A DNA stretch of 64,000 bases from Strobilurus pachycystidiatus (Eukaryota; Basidiomycota; Agaricomycetes; Agaricales; Physalacriaceae). A program made the position numbers and the translations under genes. Of this stretch, positions 23,901-33,080 are shown piece after piece. Position 1 is the first letter of the stretch. Every line of letters begins with the position of its first letter. The notes beneath the pieces were generated by a model. It saw only the letters and a list, made by a program, of their open reading frames with translations. It did not search any database and had not been told where the DNA came from. The DNA is taken from NCBI GenBank assembly GCA_019915135.1, contig JAHLMK010000014.1, positions 1,178,001 to 1,242,000 on the forward strand, written 5' to 3'.

Positions 23901-24018
23901 CTGTTCCGGTCGACGCGTCAATCAGAGCGCTGCAGGGATCTGCACAGGGAAGAAGACTAACCCCGGACGGAGGATGCCGTGTTCTGTCTTCCTTACGAGG
24001 TGTCCGGTGTGGCGCCAT
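20921..24018 (-). CDS. large lineage-specific protein (~994 aa), unknown function
   Basis: Three exons (24018-23962, 23900-23758, 23705-20921) splice to a closed frame of 994 codons. The start MAPHRTPRKEDRTRHPPSG is basic; RVSHRRFREQLREHMKTT leads into the conserved core FRINRLEHSYCILNG, then PYLGFIPVNPYRACFDDPLFGP and DGYGKGDCFRSIPRQGMFVNICDCDLMHG. A low-complexity acidic region follows (about residues 520-580: LELDLEEGELPES), then a second ordered half ending RYETVVKARLEEAMRN. This architecture is familiar from high-copy hypothetical proteins of Agaricomycetes; I know of no assigned function and see no catalytic or membrane motif. High copy number in such genomes could mean association with mobile DNA, but no inverted or terminal repeats are seen here. 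Several long frames on the opposite strand are shadows of this exon. Confidence 0.8.
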
Positions 24019-24739
24019 GATGAGGAAGTGATAACCCAAGTTCAACTCGGCGTTAACACCTCACGACTCATTCAGATAGGCAAGCGAAGATTCCAGCGCG
24101 CTTCCAAAAGATCGCAGGAGGAGGCACCCTTTAGGAGAAGGCGATATCGGGAAAGGGCCGTAGAACAGCACCTTTTATCACGTAGAAATTACTTCGACTA
24201 GACGGTGATATGATAGTAGAGCTTGGAGGTGAGGGTAAAGAGGAAAGCAGGGCAAGGATGTTGCCAAACAAAGCCACCACGATCGCAATTTGAGATATTC
24301 TATCAAGCTGCGCGCAACGCCACCACTTTGAACGCGTCGATGTACTCGTAGGTTACTTCTGCTGGCAGCACTCAGAGCTTTCCATGCATGAGGCCCGCGC
24401 CTCACGGCTAAACACGACAATAAGTACCGAACGAAGAACTACTCGGACAATTCATCGCGTCTTAGTATGGCGTTCTGTCTCTGAGTATCTGCATGGTGGC
24501 ATCGCGCCACGCGTCCTGTTCTATACGTCCCCGGAGAACGTGGCGCAAGTTAGGGAGCATACGGCCATCTAGCACAATGCACGACAATGTCACGGTTTGC
24601 CGATTGCCGGCGGACTCCGACGTGTCCCAGCACTTTGACGTGTTCGCAACTGATTCAAAGTGTCGTAGGTTACAGGACTCTCAGAGACTGTCATAGGAGG
24701 TAAGGTGACCATGAACCATGAGTACGGTACATTTGCGCG
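24019..24739. other. intergenic with one arm of a direct repeat
   Basis: No gene. The stretch 24425-24570 is related to 25575-25715 (see repeat entries), so this region is part of the rearranged block containing the MTHFS pseudogene. Confidence 0.45.
24425..24570 (+). repeat. direct repeat flanking MTHFS pseudogene, left copy
   Basis: Blocks shared in order with 25575-25715: ACGAAGAAC, then GTATCTGCATGGTGGCATCG, CGCCACGCGTCCT and GAGCATACGGCC, with diverged spacers. Both copies are on the same strand and bracket the MTHFS pseudogene. The origin of the repeated unit is not recognised. Confidence 0.55.
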
Positions 24740-25450
24740 CAACTTGACTCAAATTAGCACTGAGTCGATCATACGCATCTTGAACCGGGACCACCATCAC
24801 CGACATGTCTACACTCAAAGCGAACTACAAGCATTGAGTAAAGCAGTCTCCGCCACGCTCAGAACACTATCGGCTGCATCTATCGAGGAGCAATGTCCAT
24901 CTGACTCGAACTCAATGAACTGATGTCCGTGATTATTTGACAGCAACCGCCATACGCGAACGCATGCTCGCCCTCCCTTCCTTTCGGCGATGCAGATCTA
25001 TAAGCTGCTACCTCAGCATGCCCTCCGGCGAGCTGGACACGTCTCCCCTCGTTAGAGAGATCTTGAACATGGGTCAGTACCGCCCAAGGTCGTCGGCAAG
25101 ACTGAGCTGAAGCTCCTCCGGATACACGACCTCGCGGATCTAGACGCGCTTCCCGCTGGGTTGTGGGGTATTCCCGACCCGCCAGAGACGTACAATGGGA
25201 GGGGGATACAGAATGGTCAGTGCTCATTGTTTGCAATGGGTGTTGGCTCATATGCATGTAGTATTGAACTCTGACGCTGAAAACCTGGATATGATACTCG
25301 TTCCAGGCAAGTACCTGCTGATACTTGTAACTTCGAATGTAGTGGCACTTTCTTTACTGTTGGAGGACAGCAGCGTGCCGGTGGGGGAGCTTGACTGGAA
25401 GACGGACGCGGTCGTCAGACTCGTCACGCCTGATCCAGGACCTTCAGATG
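24740..25450 (+). pseudogene. decayed, inverted copy of MTHFS (5-formyl-THF cyclo-ligase)
   Basis: This plus-strand segment matches the minus-strand MTHFS gene at 31680-32594 and its upstream flank to about 32660: the shared promoter-proximal block CGGGACCACCATCACYGACATGTC is visible, then the first exon (AVSATLRTLSAASIEEQ), [49 protein letters not shown] and, after a gap, LLEDSSVPVGELDWK. It has lost the exon that carries the conserved substrate/ATP-site segment ([12 protein letters not shown] in the intact gene), has a shortened third exon, and has acquired frame changes and an altered splice acceptor after the first exon (TTTGACAG). It cannot encode an active cyclo-ligase. Confidence 0.88.
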
Positions 25451-25574
25451 TGATTGCTCATTCTAGGAAGTAGCATGCACGCGATCACGAAGATCGTGAT
25501 GTACGTGTCGATGTACTGGTATGTTTCTTTTGCCAGCTGTCCTCACGGCTCTCCGTGCCTGACACTGCGCAGCT

Positions 25575-25715
25575 TGAGTACTGAACGAAGAACCGCTCGT
25601 ATGGCGTCCAATCAATGCTTCAGTATCTGCATGGTGGCGTCGCGCCACACGTCCTCTTTGGCATTCTTTTTCCAGATCTCTGGTGCAATTGAGAGAGCAT
25701 ACGCCCGTCTTGAAC
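25575..25715 (+). repeat. direct repeat flanking MTHFS pseudogene, right copy
   Basis: Related to 24425-24570 through GAACGAAGAACC, the 20-base block GTATCTGCATGGTGGCGTCG, CGCCACACGTCCT and GAGCATACGCCC. The open frames crossing it on both strands have no recognisable domain. Confidence 0.55.
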
Positions 25716-26364
25716 ACTTCTCGATCCTCTGTAATTGCAGAACAGCCTCACACAATCCCAAGTCCATTTTACTGCTCTGGCACTCACATCTGGAGATCTT
25801 CCGGAGTTCCAGGTACATTGCGCGTGGGTGTCCTCCATCTAAAAATACGCTACGATTCAGAGAATCTGGCGGCGATGTGTACCGCCGTCGTACCGTCGCT
25901 TTGTGAGATATTCATTCGTCAGGAGACGCAGTTTGAATCAGTTTGACCATGATTGGCTATCTCTCAGATCCCTCACGATATACAACACAGTTACAGCACT
26001 GCCAAAAATCGTTCAGATAGTGATCGTCGCCCGAATGATTCGCGACGCCAAACGCGACCGTAAAATTCTGATGGACGACAATACAATAACGAGACACTGC
26101 TGAAATCAAATGACTGATTTGCAGTCTGTGGCGCTATAAGTACAATGTACCTAAGATGATAGTCATACCACAGATGAGTGGACGCTGTGCCCCTGGATGG
26201 GTGGCTGATCTCAACACCGAAAGAAAAGCTGTAATAATTGATACAGTGATATCATTACCAAACAAAGCGCTCGAAATACAAGATATGGGAGAGAGAGAGA
26301 GAGAGAGAGACAGTGGTGTACACACATAATAAGTAAAACAAAAAAAAATACCCCCAATGAAATA
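25716..26364. other. intergenic with a GA microsatellite
   Basis: No gene supported. A (GA) run of about 11 units lies at 26288-26310, just downstream of the phosphodiesterase stop codon on the other strand, so it may fall in that gene's 3' UTR. Confidence 0.5.
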
Positions 26365-28061
26365 TCAAGTCCGTGCGACGACGATCGTCGGACTCCACGA
26401 GTTCCGGTTCAGTATGCTCTTCTGCTTCCGCAGCGCCTTGCCCGCCGCACCGCGTATGGCGGCATGGCTCTCGCCGCGCATGGCTGACGTATCCGAGCCG
26501 GTGACGCTGGAGAACACAGTCGAAGAGGCGATAGAGTCGCTCTCGTCGCTCTCCGAGGAATCACACCAGTCGGGGGGGAGCGTGAGCCGGAAGGCGTTGA
26601 GAAAGTCGCTGCCGAGCTCGGGCGAGTAGTCCCGCAGGACGGGCGAGGGCTGCGGCTGGGTCTCGAGGTCGGCCTTGCGTTTCTCCCACCGCTGGAGGTT
26701 CGCGGTACACTGGGTGGCATACATCTGCATCTCGGGCACAGCTTGCACGACGAGCTCGAGCAGCGGCTTGGCGAAAGCACGATTGAAGAAGATCTGGCCG
26801 CTCGCCTCGCTGAGCGCGTCCTCTGACGAGCTTACCGTGCACGGCAGAGAGAGCTGCTTCTCAAACATGGCCTGGCAGTTCCACTCGCGCATGAGCTTGG
26901 CCGCCCAGTGCTGGCAGACATGGTAGGGCCGGCTCGGGTTGCTGATGTCGGCGCACTTCATGATGGCCTGGCAGATGAGGACCTTGCGCTGGGATATCGG
27001 GCCCTGTTCGCCGCGGGTCATGTGGGCGAAGCTCTGCATGAAATCCGCGTGCACGCTCATGTCGGTGGCCATGACGGTCTCCCACAGTAATTTGCGAGCA
27101 TGCGGACGGTCGAGAAGGGGCCCGAGGCCGTGGTGGCGCATGATGCGGGTAAGCAGGGCGCAGTGCATCTGCTCGAGCGCAGAGCGGTTGCTGAAGACGA
27201 CGGAGAGCGGGGTCTGGGCGTTTTTCATAAAGTTGTTCGTGAAGCCGGGGTGGCCGACGTCGTGGCCGATGGCGGCAATGTAGAGGAGGAAGATGTCGGG
27301 GAGATTGAGGCAGGTGATGAGTGGCCCACTGTCGTACGGTCGGTCTGTCCGCCACATACGATTGTTCTGGAAGAGAATGGATAGTGATGGGACGATGCCG
27401 GCGGAGCGCAGGAACGAGTATGCTGCCTGCAAAACGTCCAGCGCGTGCTGGAAATTGTGATAAGAGTTTTCGAGGCGGTAGACGCTGCGTAAATGTCGGA
27501 TGAAGGGGGACATCTGGTCTGGATTGTACGGCAGCGTAAGGGCCAGGCACAGCAGAGAAATAGGCAGGCAACATACCGAGCGGTATCCCGACGGCGTCGC
27601 GCATGCCGTCGATGCGCCAGAGGCCCTCGAAGAGCAGCAGCGTGCACTGCAGAGCCTCGGTGTCGCCGAGCTTGTGCGGATCAAAGTTCCACGAGTCGAG
27701 CGAGCTGATGAACCGCCTGCGGGTCTCCGGTGAGAGATCAGATGCCAGAACGCTAGACGGCGATGAGCAGGCGCAGCAGATGCAGTGGCGACAAACGTAC
27801 GGCTCGTCGTCGGGCTCGTTGAGGGCATTGAGCGTCTCGTTGTACATATCGCTGAGCAGCTCGGCAAATGGCGTCCTATGCAATGTTATCAGTGTGATTG
27901 TCGCTGCCGACAGCGCAGCCCACGCACTGCAGGTCATGGCCATCGCCTAGCCAGCCATGTCCGTGCGATTCGCTGACGGTGGCGAGATGCAGGCCGCCCA
28001 GATCCGCACTTTTTGGTCTGTGCTTGCCGAGGACAGAGCGGGATGTCGGCGCTTTGCACAT
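26365..28061 (-). CDS. 3',5'-cyclic nucleotide phosphodiesterase (class I, PDE2-like)
   Basis: The main exon (27518-26365) carries the full PDEase I HD domain: SYHNFQHALDV (first metal His), AAIGHDVGHPGFTN (HD pair), ALEQMHCALLTRIMRHHGL, then KCADISNPSRPYHVCQHWA with the third metal Asp. Upstream exons 27752-27577 (VLASDLSPETRRRFISSL...LLFEGLWRIDGM) and 27875-27801 (PFAELLSDMYNETLNAL) are in phase. The first exon is uncertain: ATG 28061 gives RPKSADLGGLHLATVSESHG, which resembles the family N terminus, but no standard donor in the phase needed to reach 27875 is present. ATG 27943 instead reads straight through. The C-terminal 80 residues are Ser/Asp-rich. Family role: hydrolysis of cAMP to AMP, ending PKA signalling in nutrient sensing and development. 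Confidence 0.9.
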
Positions 28062-29760
28062 GATTGCTGATGCTTATCGGCGGGGTATACAGCGGCAGTA
28101 AGGGTGCCACTCGGCGGCGATGGGCGGCACAGTGGCGGACGGGGCGGGCGGAGAGAAACAGTGCTCGTCGTCGTTGGGAAACCCGCTCGCGTGGTGGAAA
28201 GAAGTGACAGCTGGCTCGTGGCCGCCACATGGTTTTTGTCATGATCATCCCCATATTACGTATCATTTGATTTCCTTGCGCGCATTGTTCCGCGCACTTG
28301 GACCTTTCCAATCTCCTTTGCCGTCGTCAAGGCGTAACCTTGGCGATGATGGTCGTCTCTTCAGTCGTCTCTTCATGCAACAATTGCTCTTCAACACACA
28401 CTCAACACAACCATTGTTTTCCTCTCGTCTCCACCCTCACTCGGTAACCTTTATTCAAAGAAGTACTGTGATTTGGCATGAACGTCCATCATCATTCTTT
28501 GGATGGTATCTTTCATCGTTCTCCGCTCGCTCCGCACTGATCTACTCCCTGTCCGAGTTGACCGTTCCCGGTTGCATTCAGCTCTTCTCTCGATTTGATC
28601 CTTCTCCCCAGGGCTCCGAAGAAAAAGGACTTCGCTCCGATATAGGCTTGCATGCAGGATGCCAGAGTCGAATCTCCGCTTTTCATTGTATCTCGTGGCA
28701 CTTCGCTCGGCGCGTCGCCTCCAATTGTTCCGCCCCGGGTACCACCTTGAATTTGGGATGAACTCAGCCAGAACTTTGTTTCAGCTTCGGATTCGGTGAC
28801 TTTTGCGATCATCTTGCAGCAGACTATTCGGAAAAGATAACGCCATCGTAAGTGTGTGTGGTGTGAGCAGCATCAAGCAGAATGATCAGCTTTGACATCG
28901 AAGTCCTCGGCAATCAGATTCAGTGGGGCGAAACGCGTTTGATACAGTACCGATTGAATCAAGACGCGAATAATTCACGGTTCTAGCCTGGAAGTTTGCG
29001 TAGCGCCCACCTGAAAAAATGTACGGGCTCCACATCTCCCCCAACCCGTCCAGTAGATGCCAAGGACCACGAATGCTCGGAGGTCGAGGGAGCGAAGAAC
29101 TCTGGCGCCGAGCGATCCATGACTCAATGTGACGAGCAGTGGGTCTACGTACCGAGTTTCAATAGAGTAACAATTCATAGTCGGGACGAGATACTAACGT
29201 CCCGTAAATTTTCGCTGTCTACCTTAAGAATGACATCAGCAAATCTGGGAAAAGCTGATACGGGTTATAGTTACCGATCGTCTGGAATCACGGAGATGTC
29301 AGATTATAATGCTCCTATAATCCGGTATAGACCTTCTGTGATATTATAGTTGACGACAATATGATAAAAAGGTTCTTGTCAATAACTAGGTCATTATAAT
29401 ATTTACAGCATATCATATCATTGCAGCACCCGCGTCACTCAGAGGTTGGGAAAAAATCATATGGAGAACAGCGTATGGTTCGATTTGTTGATGTTACAGA
29501 AGCCTGGCGTGCGCCTGTCTGACCATTATCGTGTCAAAGTGTCTCGTTCGCTGAGCAGTGCGGAGAACGGGACAGAACCGCTCAAAATTGTCAAGTCCAT
29601 TTCGAGCTCCGATCGGTCCGAGTGCTAACCGGTTGCCGAGGATAAAAAAACCGTGGTCAAACAGAATTCAACAGAACGTTGCTTGCCCCTCGACTACATC
29701 CAAGTCCGACTGCCTCCCACCGTGCGCTCGAGCCTCCACTGGTTGACTAGCCAGCCGGCG
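28062..29760. other. gene-poor repeat-like region
   Basis: No coding exon is supported. The block around 28485-28585 resembles 40295-40385 (shared TTTGGATG.TAT.TTTCATC, CC.TGT.CGAGTTGA and CCCGGTTGCATTC), so it belongs to a dispersed repeat family. A 19-base sequence at about 29234-29252 (CATCAGCAAATCTGGGAAA) recurs inverted at about 30655-30673. Confidence 0.5.
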
Positions 29761-29799
29761 AAAACCCTTACACATGTGGTACGACACGCGTATGCCAGC

Positions 29800-30000
29800 C
29801 GACCGCCACCGAACGACCTTGCCCACCGACCGACCTTGCCCACCGACCGACCTCGCCCATCGACCAACATTCCGCCACGGCCGACCCACCGACATTCCGC
29901 CACGACCGACTTTGCCCACCGACCGATCTCCCCCCCGACCGACCTTGCACCGACCCACCGACCTTGCACCGACTGAGCTTGCCGACCGACTGACCTTGAC
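29800..30000 (+). repeat. GACC/CCGACCGAC minisatellite-like array
   Basis: About 200 bases consist of imperfect copies of a unit close to CCGACCGACCTTGCCCA, interspersed with shorter CCGACC and CATTCCGCCACG blocks. The frames it opens on the minus strand (Gly/Arg/Ser/Val repeats) are an effect of the repeat, not a gene. Confidence 0.8.
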
Positions 30001-31679
30001 AACGCCAATCTGCCCCTGACGACCGACTACCTGGACGATCGACGACGGCCTGCCAACACTGCAACGATATACGAACCGCAAATTCTCGCAATCAAGGCCC
30101 CGCAAGCTCCGAGCCCGCCAAAGACTCCTCCTCGTGTATGTGTGTGTGCTTTTTTCCCATTTATATGTATCCATTGTTAATCCTACTTCCTTCGTTCTAG
30201 TGCGCTCATTCACGATCTCCGCGACCGGACTCCCTCGCATCCTGGTCGCTTGACGCGTCAACCGCTAGCAGGGCGGCGGTGAACTTGCATGAAGAGGCGC
30301 TGAGCAGGAGGCAGAGGATGCGGCGGCGGCATTTAATTAGATATTCGTCTGTATCGTGCCATACCTTTTTATACATCTGATTTCCTCTACTCTCTACGTG
30401 TTGCTACGATACTACCCTGAGCAAATCCCAAGTGGTATCAAAAATGCCTCATCATCTGTTATCGAGTCTGATGTGACATTGTCGTCAGCTATAATCACTC
30501 GAAATCCTTATAATGGCTGTAAGCATTATACCAGACTGTAAATATTTATGCTCCAGGGAAGACCTATATAATGTGACTATAGTCGATGGTATAAGGCTGA
30601 TACGTTATTACAGTGATTATACGAGACTCCAGTGGATTATGATCGACTATCGGACTTTCCCAGATTTGCTGATGGATGTCTGAGGTTTGGAAACCTCTGA
30701 CCTGTAATCTGTAATTATGGGCCAACTTGAATCCACTGAGATAAATTAGTTCAGCATAACAGATGGCGCACATCTAGAATAGAAATGCTCATGAGCATCG
30801 ACTTTCCGGCATCACGAGAGCCGAGTCTACCACTTCAATACTGCGAAGCATTGTGATCGCATTGATATTCGCGCGACATCGATCCGAACCCGAGGAAACG
30901 CCTTCGCGGACATGATCAGCTCTACATGAAGCCAGCACCTTGGCACCAGATCTGGTGCTGAGAAATAGCAGCGCAACCCTTGGCACTGTATTCCTAATTG
31001 ATCGAATAGAATGTGGCGTAAAGCATGCGAAAGACATCTCGTTTGTACCAGAATCTAGAAATCCAAATGTGGCGCGGGATTCTTCGTTATCACCTAGTCG
31101 TTGTCCTCGTTACTTGGAGTGACCAGGACAAGATCAGGAGGTCCCTGATTAATGCGGCCGCACTCAAGAGGATTTGATCCCGCCACTCAGCGAGTAGACC
31201 AATCAAGTCGATGCCGGGTCTGCATCCCTGTTATTTCATGACGGATTCAACCCGAAGAGACGAGTCAAAGAAGATTGGCGGTGGTATCAAAGCAGCTCAC
31301 GATCGGCGCCTCCCAAGGATCCAAGTCGAGCAGTTCCAAATAATTGAGTAGATGCGCCATTTACCCCTTTCGGATACCCGCCTTTGCATAGCTACGGACG
31401 TTGTTCCTGTAGGAATGCAGAGCCGCCTGATCACAGACTAGCGGGAACCTCAGTAAATTTTCGCGATGATGGCCTGGCGGTTGATTGAACATATAACAGC
31501 GACCAGGATCGAATGATGAACTATGGCACAACGTAGTATCAAATCGAATATCAGAGAAGATGATCTCGGTGCGTTACTTACGAGTTCGTGCTCTGACACG
31601 AAGGCACCTGATATAATGTCTTGATTCCTATTCGAGGATCAATACAACCTCCACGCTTGAGAGCAACAACGAACTGAAG
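30001..31679. other. gene-poor region
   Basis: No gene is supported. AT-rich segments around 30350-30700 contain several TATAATC-type motifs in both orientations, and the inverse of the 29234 motif lies near 30655. This suggests remnants of a small nonautonomous element, but clear terminal repeats and a target duplication could not be defined. Confidence 0.45.
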
Positions 31680-32594
31680 TCAACTAGCAACCGCATCTGT
31701 ATCAGGAGTCACGACCACATCCATATTCCAGTCAAGCTCCCCCACTGGCACGCTGCTGTCCTCCAACAGTTGCTCCCGTAAAGAAAGTGCCACTACATTT
31801 GAAGTTACAAGTATCAGCAAGCATTTCGCCACGAATCGCAAGGGCTCACCTAACAACGGCCTCGGTCTCCCAGAAGCGACGTACGACGCAATGAACCTAT
31901 CGTAATATCCCTTCCCATGTCCTAATCTCGAGCCCGAGCGGTCGAATGCCACCCCTTGTTGATGAGCAAGTTAAGTACCTGAGTCATACATACTTCCTGG
32001 CGCTTGTACTTGCCTGGAACGAGTATCATATCCAATTCCTCAACGTCAGAGTCCAATACTACATGCAAATGAGTCAACACCGAATGCAAACAATGAGAAC
32101 CGAGCACTGACCATTCCGTCTCCCCTTCCCATTGTACGTCTCCGGCGGGTCGGGAATACCCCACAGCCCCGCGGGGAGCGCGTCCAGATCCGCAAGGTCT
32201 TGTATCCGGAGGAGCTTCATCTCAGTCTTGCCGACAATCTTGGGCACGTACAGCGTTTTGCCTGCCAGTGACGCGTCATAAGTTATAGCATCCTCAAAAT
32301 AGTGCCGGTACTGACCCAGATTCAAGATCTCTCTAACGAGGAGAGACGTGTCCAGCTCGCCAGAAGGCATGCTGAGGTAGCAGCTTACAGACTTGCATCG
32401 CCGGAAGGAAGGGAGGGCGAGTATGCGGTCGCGTACGGCGGTGGCTACCAAATAATCACGGACATTAGTTCATTGAGTTCGAGTCAGACTGGGATTTGAG
32501 GACATTGCTCCTCGATAGATGCAGCCGAGAGTGTTTTGAGCGTAGCAGAGACTGCTTTCCTCAATGCTTGTTTGTTCGCTTTGAGTGTAGACAT
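31680..32594 (-). CDS. 5-formyltetrahydrofolate cyclo-ligase (MTHFS)
   Basis: Six exons (32594-32504, 32444-32316, 32261-32112, 32058-32014, 31954-31850, 31792-31680) splice to a closed frame of 210 codons. Motifs in order: [84 protein letters not shown], the conserved 5-FTHF cyclo-ligase signature; and VPVGELDWNMDVVVTPD. The intron after LVP starts with GC (GCAAGT), a GC-AG intron. Family role: ATP-dependent conversion of 5-formyl-THF to 5,10-methenyl-THF in one-carbon metabolism, cytosolic or mitochondrial. A decayed inverted duplicate lies about 7 kb away at 24740-25450. Yeast FAU1 is the presumed orthologue. Confidence 0.93.
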
Positions 32595-33080
32595 GTCAGT
32601 GATGGTGGTCCCGGTCCAAGATGTATCTGATCAACTCGGTGTCAATGCAGGTGAACTTGAATCTGCGCGCGACTGCACTCTCCTTGAAGTGATAGCTCAT
32701 AGCTCACCTCACCTTCCTCTGAACCTCTTGGTATCACGTATGACACGAGTCATAGATGTCGCTAGACTCGCTACCTCGTAATTTACTAACATCACTGGTT
32801 GTCAGTTTTGAGGCTTAAGTAGTGGAACCTTGAAGAAAGCGCGTCCTTGTCTGCGATGAGGTCTTTAAGGAGTGTTGTTATTGCTATTCAGGATAATCTC
32901 ACAAACATAAATCGACGACAATACAATCGAACAAAAGGAATGGTATATGTAGTCTTATCATAGGGAGAAAAGAGAAGAGAGTTCATTATAAAGATCATAG
33001 CAGATAGGGCGGGAATCCAAAAGAAAAAATGAAAGTGAACTATGTACGTGGTGTAGACCACCAAGAAGAAACCCATGCAA
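32595..33080. other. intergenic, MTHFS promoter side
   Basis: No gene is seen. The first about 65 bases upstream of the MTHFS ATG are preserved in the duplicated copy near 24740-24805. The remainder is the 3' flank of the Num1-type gene. Confidence 0.45.

Noticed and set aside
27225..27647. Open frames overlapping the phosphodiesterase exon on both strands
   Set aside because: The correct frame contains all metal-binding motifs of the HD domain; the others are compositional shadows in GC-rich DNA.
29668..30261. 197-codon Gly/Arg/Val-rich minus-strand frame (SVGRWARSVGG-type repeats)
   Set aside because: It is created by the GACC minisatellite at 29800-30000; no protein dom­ain and no start context.
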